Shown here piece after piece: positions 17,157 to 26,290 of a stretch of DNA of 34,052 nucleotides. The position numbers were made by a program, and so were the translations under genes. Below the pieces are notes generated by a model. The model had not been told where the DNA came from and did not search any database. It saw only the letters and a list, made by a program, of their open reading frames with translations. Positions within the stretch are counted from its first letter, which is position 1, and each line of letters begins with the position of its first letter. The stretch lies in NCBI GenBank assembly GCA_946628965.1, contig CAMOXI010000018.1:1-34052 (forward strand), read 5' to 3'. Source of the stretch: an uncultured Clostridia bacterium. Lineage in GTDB: Bacteria; Bacillota; Clostridia; Oscillospirales; Oscillospiraceae.

Positions 17157-17185
17157 ATGATACAGAAAAGCAGTCGGTTCGTCAA
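17157..17185 (-). promoter_or_regulatory. Sigma-A promoter of the metal ABC operon
   Basis: On the minus strand, TTGACG (17180-17185), 17-bp spacer, TATCAT (17157-17162). No clear Zur, MntR or AdcR box was recognised. Confidence 0.7.
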
Positions 17186-17247
17186 GTCAAACGCTTTTCA
17201 AAACGTCAAATCCATGCTAAACTAAACAAAAAGGCTGGAGAGGGAAT

Positions 17248-17829
17248 ATGAGAATCTGCATTTACGGCGCATCTGCCAACGATCTGGATGCCGCATACTT
17301 TGAATCCGCGGAGAAACTGGGCCGCCTGATCGGTGAAAAGGGTCATAGTCTGGTCTTCGGCGGCGGCAGCGGCGGCCTCATGGGCGCCTGTGCCAGAGGC
17401 GCCTTGGCCGGCGGCGCCGAGATCATCGGCATCGCGCCCCGTTTTTTTGACGAGCCCGGCGTTCTGTTCCAGTGCTGCGCTCGCTTTCTCTATACCGAGA
17501 CGATGCGGGAGCGCAAGGAGGCAATGGAGAATCTGAGCGACGCGTTTATCGTCCTGCCCGGCGGGATCGGCACCTTTGAGGAGTTTTTCGAAACGCTTAC
17601 GCTCAAGCAGCTGGGAAGGCATGCAAAGCCCATGGCGCTGCTCAACACGCTGGGCTACTATGACAGTCTGATGCAGACACTGGAAACCGCGATTAATGCC
17701 GGATTTCTGAGCAGAAGCTGTCTCAGTCTGTTTGCGCTCTGCGATTCGCCCGCAGAGGCCATGCAGGCCATTCTGACAGCCCCGGCCGTGAGCGGAAATG
17801 CGAAGCGCGTTATCGATTATAATAAGTGA
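17248..17829 (+). CDS. LOG-family protein (nucleoside 5'-monophosphate phosphoribohydrolase)
   Basis: A 193-residue Rossmann-like protein with the two family signatures: GGGSGGLMGACARGAL near 35-50 and LPGGIGTFEEFFE near 103-115, the latter holding the catalytic Glu. LOG proteins split the N-glycosidic bond of AMP-type nucleotides (cytokinin-activating in plants); the bacterial role is mostly unknown. GGAGAGGG precedes the ATG. A weak promoter, TTTTCA (17195-17200) with TAAACT (17218-17223), diverges from the metal transporter promoter. A hairpin follows the stop, so it is probably monocistronic. Confidence 0.92.
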   Translation: MRICIYGASANDLDAAYFESAEKLGRLIGEKGHSLVFGGGSGGLMGACARGALAGGAEIIGIAPRFFDEPGVLFQCCARFLYTETMRERKEAMENLSDAFIVLPGGIGTFEEFFETLTLKQLGRHAKPMALLNTLGYYDSLMQTLETAINAGFLSRSCLSLFALCDSPAEAMQAILTAPAVSGNAKRVIDYNK

Positions 17830-17838
17830 CAAAGATTT

Positions 17839-17878
17839 CTCCGCGCAGCTATTGAATTGCGCGGAGTTATTTGTTATT
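17839..17878 (+). terminator. Terminator after the LOG gene
   Basis: CTCCGCGCA (17839-17847) pairs with TGCGCGGAG (17858-17866), followed by a T-rich tail. Confidence 0.75.
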
Positions 17879-17919
17879 ATATTTAAATATAAATAAAGAA
17901 TGAAATACAGGGTTTGCTT

Positions 17920-19929
17920 ATGAAGAAAGGCTGGAAAATTCCATATTCCCGGCCGGAGGTACCGCAGGAGCTGCTGCAGGCTGGCTACGGCCCGCTGCTC
18001 GCGGCCGTTCTTGCGCTGCGCGGAATCAAAACGCCGGAGGAGGCGCACCGTCTGATCGAAGGCGGCGCGGAATGTCTGCACGATCCCCTGCTCATGGGCG
18101 GCATGGCCGTCGCAAAAGCCAGGATCGAACAGGCGATCCGCCTCGATGAGCACGTGGCGGTCTATGGCGATTATGATGTGGACGGGATCACCGCCACCTG
18201 TCTGGTGACGGATTATCTGCGCAGGCAGGGGCTGGACTGTCTCCCCTACATTCCGGACCGCAGCGAAGAGGGCTACGGGCTCAACCGCAGCGCGCTGGAA
18301 ACGCTGCATGAAGAGGGCGTCACGCTGATCATCACCGTGGACTGCGGCATCACCGCAGTTGAAGAAACCGAGTACGCCCGCGCGCTGGGCATCGACGTCA
18401 TCATAACCGACCACCATGAGTGCAAAAGCGGTGCGCTGCCGGACGCGGTGGCCGTGATCGACTGCAAGCAGGAGGGAGATCCCTACCCGAATCCCTACCT
18501 TGCCGGCGTCGGCGTCGCCCTCAAGCTGGTCAGCGCCTGCGACGGCGATGGGTGCGCCGTGCTGGAGCGCTATGCGGATCTGGTGGCGGTCGGCACGGTG
18601 GCCGATGTGATGCCGCTGGTGGGTGAAAACCGGTATCTGGTCCGTCAGGGCATTCAAAAGCTGATGGAGGATCCCCTGCCCGGCTTCTCCGCCATGCTGC
18701 GGGAGGCCGGTGTGGATCCCGCGCATGTGACGGCCTCCGCCATCGGCTTCAGTCTCGCGCCGCGGCTCAACGCCGCCGGGCGTCTGGGGCAGGCCGTCAA
18801 GGCGGCGCGGCTCCTGATGTGCACCGATGAGCAGCAGGCTGCCCGGCTTGCCGCCGAGCTCTGCGATCTCAACCGGCAGCGTCAGGCCATCGAGACCGAT
18901 ATCTGGCAGGAGGCCCAGGCCGCCCTCGCCGATGAAAAGCCGGACGGCCCGATCGTCCTCGCCAGCGATCGCTGGCATCAGGGCGTGATCGGCATCGCCG
19001 CCTCCCGCCTCGCCGAGCAGTACTGCGTGCCCGCCATCATGATTTGCCTCATGGGCGACACAGGCAAGGGCTCCTGCCGCAGTCACGGTGGCTTCAATCT
19101 CTATGACGCGCTCTCCGCCTGTTCCGAGCATCTGCTGGGCTACGGCGGGCACGCCCTGGCTGCAGGGCTCACCATTGAGCCGGAAAAGATCGAAGATTTC
19201 AAGGCGGCTCTCAATGCCTATTATCGTAAAAACGCCCCGGCAGAGCGGCCTGAGGTACAGTGCGATCTGCTGATCCGCAATCCCGATGTGCTGAGCGTGG
19301 AAAACGTCAGGGAGCTTGATCTGCTGGAGCCTTACGGGAACGCCAACCAGAAGCCGGTCTTCTGCCTGTCGAACGTGGAGCTGGAATACGTCTCCAATGT
19401 GGGCAACGGGCGGCATATGCGCGTTCGCGTCCGTGCGGGGCACTCCCGCTTTGAAGGGATCTATTTCTCTCACACCGCTGAGTCTCTGGGACTGCACGAG
19501 GGGGACTGTGCGGATCTCGCCTTCACGCCCCAGATCAACGACTATCGCGGGCATGTATCCGTCCAGCTGGTGCTCTGCGGGGCAAGGCCGCACAACGCGG
19601 ACGAGCTCTGCCGCGAGCTTCTGGAGAAAGACGAAAAAAGTCTCTGGGCCGCGGCTGACTACCGGCCGGACCGGGCCGATTTTGTAAAGCTCTGGCGGTC
19701 GGACTGCGGCTGCCGCCCGCTCCCCTCTGATCCGGACGCGCTGCTTGCGCTCTGCCCGCCCGGCATGGCGCCGGAGAGCTTCTGCGTCTGCCTGCTCACC
19801 TTCCTGGAAACAGGGCTGCTGGAGAGCGCAGACGGCTCCATCTTCGGTGCGAAGCGCGCTGAGATCGACGGGAAAGCGGATCTGGAGGCAACGGACATCA
19901 TGCGCCGTCTCCGCAGTTTTCAAAGCTAA
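17920..19929 (+). CDS. recJ: Single-stranded-DNA-specific exonuclease RecJ
   Basis: A 669-residue 5'-3' exonuclease of recombination and mismatch repair. The DHH domain shows GDYDVDG (83-89), VDCGI (140-144) and TDHHE (163-167); the DHHA1 domain shows GYGGHALAAGL near 407-417, plus CRSHGGFNLYDAL and RLNAAGR. An OB-like region follows (about 445-560). The C-terminal 100 residues form a further domain as in Gram-positive RecJ, so it is longer than the Escherichia coli enzyme. The start is ATG 17920, with AGGG 7 bases upstream; an in-frame TTG two codons earlier would sit against that site. rel follows 23 bp downstream, a conserved neighbour in Firmicutes. Confidence 0.96.
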   Translation: MKKGWKIPYSRPEVPQELLQAGYGPLLAAVLALRGIKTPEEAHRLIEGGAECLHDPLLMGGMAVAKARIEQAIRLDEHVAVYGDYDVDGITATCLVTDYLRRQGLDCLPYIPDRSEEGYGLNRSALETLHEEGVTLIITVDCGITAVEETEYARALGIDVIITDHHECKSGALPDAVAVIDCKQEGDPYPNPYLAGVGVALKLVSACDGDGCAVLERYADLVAVGTVADVMPLVGENRYLVRQGIQKLMEDPLPGFSAMLREAGVDPAHVTASAIGFSLAPRLNAAGRLGQAVKAARLLMCTDEQQAARLAAELCDLNRQRQAIETDIWQEAQAALADEKPDGPIVLASDRWHQGVIGIAASRLAEQYCVPAIMICLMGDTGKGSCRSHGGFNLYDALSACSEHLLGYGGHALAAGLTIEPEKIEDFKAALNAYYRKNAPAERPEVQCDLLIRNPDVLSVENVRELDLLEPYGNANQKPVFCLSNVELEYVSNVGNGRHMRVRVRAGHSRFEGIYFSHTAESLGLHEGDCADLAFTPQINDYRGHVSVQLVLCGARPHNADELCRELLEKDEKSLWAAADYRPDRADFVKLWRSDCGCRPLPSDPDALLALCPPGMAPESFCVCLLTFLETGLLESADGSIFGAKRAEIDGKADLEATDIMRRLRSFQS

Positions 19930-19952
19930 ATCGATATTTTGAGGACAATACC

Positions 19953-22190
19953 ATGGCTGAGGAAGAGAGAAAACTGAATACGCCCCTTGACCCGGACCGG
20001 ATGTATGCCGAGCTGGAGGAGAAAATACGCACCTGCGGCCACCCCATGGATCTGGCGCGTATCCGCGCGGCCTACGACATGGCGAACGCCGCCCATGCCG
20101 GGCAGAAGCGCAAGGACGGCTCTCCCTATGTGACGCACTGCGTCGCCGCAGCGGATATCTCTGTCGATCTGGGTCTGGATGAAGACTCCATCATCGCCGC
20201 GCTCCTGCATGACGTGATCGAGGATACTACGCTCACCCACGCGGATATTGCCCATCAGTTCGGACCGGCCGTGGCGGACATCGTGGAAGGCGTCACCAAG
20301 CTGACGCGGATGCAGTACGCCACCAAAGAAGAAGAGCAGATGGAGAACCTGCGCAAGATGCTCATGGCCATGGCCAAGGACATCCGCGTGATCCTCATCA
20401 AAATCGCCGACCGGCTCCACAATATGCGCACGATGGCCTATCAGACAGCCGAAAAGCAGCGTTCCAAATCCCTGGAAACCATGGAGATCTACGCCCCCAT
20501 CGCCCATCGCCTCGGCATGCAGCAGGCAAAATGGGAGCTGGAGGATCTGGCGCTGCAGTATCTGGATCCCCAGGGCTATAAAGAGATCACCGAATGGCTG
20601 GACGCCAAGATGCCCGTGCTGGAGACCTTCATGGACAGCATGAAGGAGAGGATCCAGAAAGGCTTGGAGGCTGAGGGCATCCAGTGTACGATCTTCTGCC
20701 GTATCAAGCATGTCTACTCCATCTACCGCAAGATGTATGCGCAGAAGCTGGACATGAACGGCATCTTCGACCTCTGCGCGTTCCGCGTGATCGTGGATAC
20801 GATCCCGGACTGCTACAATGTCCTTGGCGTGATCCATTATATGTTCAAGCCGGTCCCCGGCCGTTTCAAGGACTATATTTCCACCCCCAAACCGAATATG
20901 TATCAGAGCGTGCACACCACGGTCATCGGCTCCGAGGGCATCCCCTTCGAAGTGCAGATCCGCACCTGGGACATGCACCACACCGCTGAGTACGGCATCG
21001 CCGCCCACTGGAAATACAAGATGGGCGACGGCAGCTCCGCCCTGCGGCAGGGGGACGAGGACAAGTTTGCCTGGGTCCGCCGCCTGCTGGAGAGCCAGCA
21101 GGAATCCGACGCCCAGGACTTTGTCCACGATCTGAAGATCGATATGTTTGCCGACGAGGTTTTCGTCTTCTCCCCCAAGGGCGACGTCATCAACCTCCCC
21201 GCCGGCGCAACGCCGATCGACTTTGCTTACAGCATCCATTCCGACGTGGGCAACCACATGGTCGGCGCCAAGGTCAACGGCCGCATCGTCACCTACGACT
21301 ACGTCCTGCAGAACGGCGACATTGTGGAGATCCGCACCTCCAAGTCCGCCCCCGGCCCCAGCCGTGACTGGCTCAACCTGGTCAAGAGCGGTTCCGCCCG
21401 TACCAAGATCAAGCAGTGGTACAAGAAGGAGCGCCGGGAGGAGAATGTTTTCCGCGGCCGCGAGATGCTGGAGGACGAGCTCAAGCACAACGACCTGACG
21501 CTTGACGACGTGGCGGATGAGGAGCTGATGGCCCCCATCCTCAAGCGCCTGAGCTTCAACGCGGTGGACGATCTCTATGCCGCCATCGGTTACGGCGGCG
21601 TCACTGCCGCCCGTGTCGCCAACCGCCTGCGCGACGAGCTGAAGAACGCCAATGCCGAGCGCAAGACCGCCATCGACAAGATGAACCAGGCGGCAGAGCG
21701 CCGGGAAGAGAAGGCCAAGAAAGAGGGCAAGGCCGTCCACGGCATTCTGGTGGAAGGTCTGGACAACTGTCTGATCAAGTTCTCCCGCTGCTGCACGCCG
21801 GTTCCCGGAGACGATATTGTGGGATTCATCACCCGCGGTCAGGGCGTCTCCATCCATCGGCGGGACTGCAAGAATTATCAGCAGCGCCTCGTTCATCCCG
21901 AACAGGATCAGCGCTGGATCCGCGTCTCCTGGGCAAGCGAGATCACCGACAGCTATGTGACCAATCTGACCATCGCCTCCAAGGACCGCTCGGGTCTGGT
22001 GATGGATATCGCCACGGTGCTCAACGCTTTGAACGCCAAGGTGCGTACCCTGTCCTCCCGCAGTTTGGGCTCCGGTCTGGCGCTTACCGTCGTCACGCTG
22101 GAAGTCAAAAACGCAGGCGAAGTGCGTTATATCATGAGCAGGCTCTCCTCCATTCCCAGCGTCACCGACGTCACCCGCAACGGGGCCTGA
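19953..22190 (+). CDS. rel: Bifunctional (p)ppGpp synthetase/hydrolase, Rel
   Basis: A 745-residue long RSH enzyme that makes (p)ppGpp from ATP and GDP/GTP on starved ribosomes and degrades it otherwise. The hydrolase domain has His62, the HD pair 86-87 (LLHDVIEDT) and KIADRLHNMRT. The synthetase domain has RFKD (304-307), the form found in bifunctional enzymes, and YQSVHTTV. TGS lies near 395-455 (VFVFSPKGDVINLPAGATPIDFAYSIH read in parts), then a helical and Cys-containing zinc-finger-like region (CCTPVPGDDIVGF) and a C-terminal ACT domain (about 670-745). All domains look intact. TTTTGAGGAC precedes the ATG. recJ is directly upstream and dtd 36 bp downstream. Confidence 0.97.
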   Translation: MAEEERKLNTPLDPDRMYAELEEKIRTCGHPMDLARIRAAYDMANAAHAGQKRKDGSPYVTHCVAAADISVDLGLDEDSIIAALLHDVIEDTTLTHADIAHQFGPAVADIVEGVTKLTRMQYATKEEEQMENLRKMLMAMAKDIRVILIKIADRLHNMRTMAYQTAEKQRSKSLETMEIYAPIAHRLGMQQAKWELEDLALQYLDPQGYKEITEWLDAKMPVLETFMDSMKERIQKGLEAEGIQCTIFCRIKHVYSIYRKMYAQKLDMNGIFDLCAFRVIVDTIPDCYNVLGVIHYMFKPVPGRFKDYISTPKPNMYQSVHTTVIGSEGIPFEVQIRTWDMHHTAEYGIAAHWKYKMGDGSSALRQGDEDKFAWVRRLLESQQESDAQDFVHDLKIDMFADEVFVFSPKGDVINLPAGATPIDFAYSIHSDVGNHMVGAKVNGRIVTYDYVLQNGDIVEIRTSKSAPGPSRDWLNLVKSGSARTKIKQWYKKERREENVFRGREMLEDELKHNDLTLDDVADEELMAPILKRLSFNAVDDLYAAIGYGGVTAARVANRLRDELKNANAERKTAIDKMNQAAERREEKAKKEGKAVHGILVEGLDNCLIKFSRCCTPVPGDDIVGFITRGQGVSIHRRDCKNYQQRLVHPEQDQRWIRVSWASEITDSYVTNLTIASKDRSGLVMDIATVLNALNAKVRTLSSRSLGSGLALTVVTLEVKNAGEVRYIMSRLSSIPSVTDVTRNGA

Positions 22191-22226
22191 TCCGTTTACT
22201 GGATTCATTTTAAGAGGAAACAATCT

Positions 22227-22670
22227 ATGCGAGCTGTTGTTACAAGAGTCAAGAACGCTTCCGTCGTCATTGACGGCAAAGTGAACGGCGAGATCGGCGT
22301 GGGCTTTCTCGTCCTGCTGGGCGTCCATGAGAGCGACACGGAGGCGGAGGCCAGAAAGATCGCCGACAAGATCTGCGGTCTGCGGATCTTTGAAGACGAA
22401 AACGAGAAAATGAACGTTAATCCCAAGGATGCGGGCGCTTCCATGCTGATTATCAGCCAGTTTACGCTGTTTGCCGACTGCCGTTCCCGCCGCCCCGGCT
22501 TCTCTCACGCCGCCCGGCCCGAGACCGCGATCCCGCTCTATGAGCTGGTGATCAATGAATGCCGCAGCCGCGGCTTTACCGTGGAGACAGGCGTCTTCGG
22601 TGCGGACATGCAGGTGTTCAGCCAGAACGACGGCCCGGTGACCATTCTACTCGATACCAAGGAGCTATGA
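22227..22670 (+). CDS. dtd: D-aminoacyl-tRNA deacylase
   Basis: A 147-residue cytoplasmic homodimer that removes D-amino acids mischarged on tRNA. Both active-site motifs are present: SQFTLFADCRSRRPGF near 76-91 and the Gly-Pro motif in NDGPVTILLD near 133-142. AAGAGGAA precedes the ATG. The gene follows rel in most Firmicutes and is likely cotranscribed with it here. Confidence 0.96.
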   Translation: MRAVVTRVKNASVVIDGKVNGEIGVGFLVLLGVHESDTEAEARKIADKICGLRIFEDENEKMNVNPKDAGASMLIISQFTLFADCRSRRPGFSHAARPETAIPLYELVINECRSRGFTVETGVFGADMQVFSQNDGPVTILLDTKEL

Positions 22671-22671
22671 T

Positions 22672-23283
22672 ATGCTGATTAAAACCATCCCGGTCGGGCA
22701 GTTGGAGACCAACTGCTACATCGTCACCAACGAGGATACCCTGGACTGCGCCGTCATCGATCCCGGCGACGAGAGCAACACCATTCTCGACTATCTGGAA
22801 GAAAACCATCTGCACTGCGGCGCGATCCTGCTGACCCATGGGCACTATGACCATGTGGGCGCTGTGGAATCCGTGCAGGAAGAGACCGGCGCGACCGTCT
22901 ATCTCCACCGGGCGGACGATCACAAGAGCAGCGGAGATTTGCATTTCCCCTATTCCCTGCCCGAAAACGGAAAATACTATGCCGACGGCGACGCCGTCGA
23001 GCTGCCGGGCCTGCGCTTTGAAGTGATCGGGACCCCCGGGCACACGCCCGGCGGCGTCACGCTCAGGTGTCAGAACGCGCTCTTTACCGGCGATACGCTC
23101 TTCAAGGGCAGCTGCGGCCGCACTGATCTGCCCGGCGGCGATATGGAGGAGGAGCTTGCAAGCCTGAAACGCCTCTGCTCCCTGCCAGGCGATTATGAAG
23201 TCTATCCCGGCCACATGGACAGCAGCACATTGTCCAGAGAACGGCTGTTCAACTATTACTGCAGGTTAGCAATGAACCGATAA
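22672..23283 (+). CDS. Metallo-beta-lactamase-fold hydrolase (glyoxalase II-like)
   Basis: A 203-residue cytoplasmic binuclear-metal hydrolase. Motifs: THGHYDH (His56, His58, Asp60, His61), GTPGHTPGG, FTGDTLFKGSCGRTDLPGG and YPGHMD. The compact length fits the YcbL/glyoxalase-II-like group, which cleaves thioesters such as hydroxyacylglutathione analogues; the true substrate is unknown. The ATG lies 1 bp after the dtd stop, and its AAGGAG site is inside the dtd end, so the pair is translationally coupled. Confidence 0.92.
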   Translation: MLIKTIPVGQLETNCYIVTNEDTLDCAVIDPGDESNTILDYLEENHLHCGAILLTHGHYDHVGAVESVQEETGATVYLHRADDHKSSGDLHFPYSLPENGKYYADGDAVELPGLRFEVIGTPGHTPGGVTLRCQNALFTGDTLFKGSCGRTDLPGGDMEEELASLKRLCSLPGDYEVYPGHMDSSTLSRERLFNYYCRLAMNR

Positions 23284-23296
23284 GGAATGTCAAATG

Positions 23297-23350
23297 GGGC
23301 TTGCACAAGCCCTCACCCGCTTCGCGGGAGCTCCCCTTGCACAGGGGAGC
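23297..23350. repeat. Triple-hairpin intergenic repeat element
   Basis: Three perfect hairpins stand in a row: GGGCTTG/CAAGCCC (23297-23312), CCCGC-TTC-GCGGG (23316-23328) and GCTCCCC/GGGGAGC with a 7-nt loop (23330-23350). This layout resembles short dispersed palindromic elements found in many copies in gut Clostridia genomes. No T tract follows. The next gene's ribosome site begins 9 bp later, so the element would be transcribed into its leader. Confidence 0.65.
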
Positions 23351-23370
23351 CATAATGGAAAGGAGATTCA

Positions 23371-24276
23371 ATGGAACCGACACTTGTTATCCTGGCTGCC
23401 GGCATGGGCAGCCGCTTCGGCGGGCTCAAGCAGATCACCGCAGTGGACGATCACGGCCACGCGATCATCGATTTTTCTCTGTTTGACGCTTACCGCGCCG
23501 GCTTCCGCAAGGTGGCCTTCATCATCAAGCACGAGATTGAGGAAGACTTCAAGGCCGCCGTCGGCCGCCGCATGGAAAAGTATTTCGATGTAAAATATGT
23601 CTTCCAGCAGCTGGACAAGCTGCCGGAGGGCTATTCCGTTCCCGAAGGCCGCGTCAAGCCCTGGGGCACCGGTCACGCCGTTCTGTGTGCGAAAGACGCC
23701 GTGGACGGCCCCTTCGCCGTCATCAATGCCGACGATTTCTACGGCCCCAGCGCCTATCAGACGGTCTATGACTTTCTCTCTGCCGAGCGGCCTGCCAATG
23801 AGCATGCCATGGTCGCCTATCAGCTGCGCAACACCGTCACCGAGCACGGTACCGTTGCCCGCGGCATCTGCCAGGTGGAAAACGGCTATCTCACCGACGT
23901 GGTGGAGCGCACCAAAATCAAAAAGGACGGAGAGAACGCCGCCTTTACCGAAGACGGCGAGACCTGGATCCCTGTCTCCGGTGAAGCACAGGTATCCATG
24001 AACTTCTGGGGCTTCGGGCCGTCCATGATGGAGGAGCTGGAGCGCCGCTTCCCCGCCTGGCTGGATGCGAGTCTGCCGAAGAACCCCGAGAAATGCGAGT
24101 ATTTCCTGCCCTTTGTGGCCAACGCGCTGATCAAGGAGAACGAGGGCAGCGTCCGCGTGCTGGACTGCCATGAGACCTGGCACGGCATCACCTATCGGGA
24201 AGACATGCCCGATGTGGTAAACTATATTGCTTCCCTGCGCCAGCAGGGCGTGTATCCCGAAACGCTGCTGGACTGA
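23371..24276 (+). CDS. Sugar-phosphate-type nucleotidyltransferase
   Basis: A 301-residue nucleotidyltransferase of the GT-A-like NTP_transferase fold. The N-terminal nucleotide loop is LAAGMGSRFGGLKQ (8-21), the base/sugar region includes PWGTGHAVLCA, and the metal-binding NADDFYG motif is at 120-126. It probably activates a sugar phosphate or related small molecule with an NTP. The exact substrate cannot be read, and the C-terminal region (about 200-301) is not a classical hexapeptide helix. AAAGGAG precedes the ATG. galE follows 40 bp downstream, pointing to nucleotide-sugar supply. Confidence 0.82.
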   Translation: MEPTLVILAAGMGSRFGGLKQITAVDDHGHAIIDFSLFDAYRAGFRKVAFIIKHEIEEDFKAAVGRRMEKYFDVKYVFQQLDKLPEGYSVPEGRVKPWGTGHAVLCAKDAVDGPFAVINADDFYGPSAYQTVYDFLSAERPANEHAMVAYQLRNTVTEHGTVARGICQVENGYLTDVVERTKIKKDGENAAFTEDGETWIPVSGEAQVSMNFWGFGPSMMEELERRFPAWLDASLPKNPEKCEYFLPFVANALIKENEGSVRVLDCHETWHGITYREDMPDVVNYIASLRQQGVYPETLLD

Positions 24277-24316
24277 TTGGTTTATAATTTTTTAAGATAA
24301 AAGGAGAAACAACTGT

Positions 24317-25333
24317 ATGAACGTACTGGTCACCGGCGGCGCCGGTTACATCGGAAGCCACACCTGTGTGGAGCTGCTGGAGAAGGGCTACGGCGTTGTC
24401 GTCATCGACAACCTGGTCAATTCCAGCGCCAAGGCTATTGAACGCGTGGAGCAGATCACCGGCAAGCATGTGGATTTTTATGAGAATGACGTGCGCGACC
24501 GCGCTGCCCTGGATCGGATTTTTGAAAAGCACGAGATCGGCGCTGCCATCCATTTTGCAGGCCTGAAGGCTGTGGGCGAGTCTGTACAGATGCCGCTGGA
24601 GTACTACGATAACAACCTCTTCTCCACCGTGCGCCTGTGCGAGGCCATGCGCGACCACCATGTGAATAACATCATCTTTTCCTCTTCCGCCACGGTCTAC
24701 TCCGGTACAAACCAGATGCCGCTCAAGGAGACCGACGTGACAGGCATGTGCACCAACCCCTACGGCTGGACCAAGTACATGTCCGAGCAGATCCTGCGTG
24801 ACTCCGCCAAGGCCATTGAGGACTGGTCCGTCGTCCTGCTGCGCTATTTTAACCCCATCGGTGCCCATAGGAGCGGCCTGATCGGTGAGGATCCCCGCGG
24901 CATTCCCAACAATCTGATGCCCTTTATCTCCCAGGTCGCCATTGGCCGCCGGGATCATCTGAACATCTTTGGCAATGACTACGACACGCCGGACGGTACC
25001 TGTATCCGCGACTACATTCACGTGACCGACCTGGCTCGCGGTCATGTTGCAGCCATTGAATACATGGTGAAGCACCGCGGCGAGAGCGTCTTCAACCTCG
25101 GCACCGGCACCGGCTACAGCGTGCTGGATATGGTCAAGGCCTTTGAGCGCGTCAACGGCATCAAGATCCCCTATGAGTTTGCTCCCCGCCGCGCAGGCGA
25201 CCTTCCCAAGCTCTACTCCAATCCGGACAAGAGCGCTGATCTTCTCGGCTGGAAGGCGGAGTACAATCTGGACGATATGTGCCGCGACACCTGGTCCTGG
25301 CAGTCCAAGAACCCCATGGGCTACGGGGAATAA
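24317..25333 (+). CDS. galE: UDP-glucose 4-epimerase
   Basis: A 338-residue cytoplasmic NAD-dependent epimerase interconverting UDP-glucose and UDP-galactose, for the Leloir pathway and glycan precursors. The Rossmann loop is TGGAGYIGSH (6-15); the catalytic set is SSSATVY near 122-128 with Tyr149 and Lys153 in NPYGWTKYMSE. GalE-specific segments include RYFNPIGAH, GNDYDTPDGTCIRDYIHVTDLA and NLGTGTGYSVLDMV. The length is typical. AAGGAG lies 10 bases before the ATG. It is paired with the nucleotidyltransferase upstream and closed by a strong terminator. Confidence 0.97.
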   Translation: MNVLVTGGAGYIGSHTCVELLEKGYGVVVIDNLVNSSAKAIERVEQITGKHVDFYENDVRDRAALDRIFEKHEIGAAIHFAGLKAVGESVQMPLEYYDNNLFSTVRLCEAMRDHHVNNIIFSSSATVYSGTNQMPLKETDVTGMCTNPYGWTKYMSEQILRDSAKAIEDWSVVLLRYFNPIGAHRSGLIGEDPRGIPNNLMPFISQVAIGRRDHLNIFGNDYDTPDGTCIRDYIHVTDLARGHVAAIEYMVKHRGESVFNLGTGTGYSVLDMVKAFERVNGIKIPYEFAPRRAGDLPKLYSNPDKSADLLGWKAEYNLDDMCRDTWSWQSKNPMGYGE

Positions 25334-25352
25334 GCATTTCAGCGTTTTACAG

Positions 25353-25386
25353 CAAAACCGCTTCCTCAGAAGAGGAAGCGGTTTTG
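25353..25386. terminator. Bidirectional terminator between galE and the DegV gene
   Basis: CAAAACCGCTTCCTC and its perfect 15-bp complement flank a 4-nt loop; A and T runs on either side serve both convergent genes. Confidence 0.92.
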
Positions 25387-25403
25387 CCATATAGATCTGT
25401 ATT

Positions 25404-26252
25404 TTACTTTTCCAAAAACAGCACGCCAAGAGTCTTCGGCCCGCAGTGGGTGGAGACGGTGCAGCCGGCCAGAGTGTGGTGCACTTCCCTGCAGCCCGAC
25501 AGGGCATACACAAGCTTCGTCAGTTCCTCGATCGTCTCAGGCGCGATCTCACCGGACTCGGTGAGGAACACGTGCCCGGGGCGAACGTTTTTGTCCTTCA
25601 GCCGCTCGGTGATGTACTGCTTATACACATGCTCGATACTGCCGCGGTACTTTTTATACACGCCGAGCTTGCCGTCCTTCATTTCGAGGCCGGGCTTGAG
25701 CTGCAGCAGATTCGCCGCCATGGCAGCGACGCCGGAGCAGCGGCCGCCCTTGCGCATATATTCCAGGGTATCCAGTACAAAGCTGGTGGATACTTTATCG
25801 ATCAGGCCGGTGAGGCGCTCCGCAATGTCCGCAGCGCTCATGCCCCTGTCACGGCACTCAGCGCCCTCGATGGCGAGCAGGCCCACACCCGTGGAGAGCA
25901 TGCGGCTGTCCACCGGATAGACGCCTTCCAGCTCCTGCGCGGCCAGGCGCGCCGCGTTGAACGTATTGGACAGCTCCGCGCTGATATCCAGGTGCACGAC
26001 CTCATAGCCTGCGTTCACAAAAGGCGTGAAGAATTCCAGAAACTCCTGCACGCCGGGCGCGGAGGTTTTCGGCAGCGTTCCGTCCTTGCGGTAGCGGGCA
26101 TACATATCCAGCGGCGTAAAACCGTGACCGTCCAGGAACACGTCGTCCCCCAGCGTGATGGTCAGCGGAATGATTTTGATCTGATAACGGCTGATCAGTT
26201 CTTCGGACAGGTCCACGGTGCTGTCCGCGGTGATGATAACGGGCTTGCTCAT
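25404..26252 (-). CDS. DegV-family fatty-acid-binding protein
   Basis: A 282-residue cytoplasmic protein of the DegV family (FakB type), which holds a fatty acid for phosphorylation by FakA. Family motifs: ITADSTVDL near 7-15, IPLTITLGDDVFLDG, LPKTSAPGVQEF near 65-76 with the head-group Thr-Ser, and DSRMLSTGVGLL. No FakA kinase is in the window. The start is ATG 26252 with AGGAG 11 bases upstream; the alternative GTG/TTG codons overlap that site. It has its own strong promoter and is monocistronic. Confidence 0.93.
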   Translation of the reverse strand: MSKPVIITADSTVDLSEELISRYQIKIIPLTITLGDDVFLDGHGFTPLDMYARYRKDGTLPKTSAPGVQEFLEFFTPFVNAGYEVVHLDISAELSNTFNAARLAAQELEGVYPVDSRMLSTGVGLLAIEGAECRDRGMSAADIAERLTGLIDKVSTSFVLDTLEYMRKGGRCSGVAAMAANLLQLKPGLEMKDGKLGVYKKYRGSIEHVYKQYITERLKDKNVRPGHVFLTESGEIAPETIEELTKLVYALSGCREVHHTLAGCTVSTHCGPKTLGVLFLEK

Positions 26253-26290
26253 AGACGGCAACACTCCTTGTGCGCATTATTACATGTTAG

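Noticed and set aside
17206-19923. 905-codon open frame antisense to the LOG and recJ genes
   Set aside because: It spans two well-supported genes and an intergenic terminator, and has low-complexity antisense composition. It is a by-product of high GC.
19926-22508. 860-codon open frame antisense to rel and dtd
   Set aside because: Same reason: both sense genes have complete catalytic motifs, and the antisense product shows no domain.
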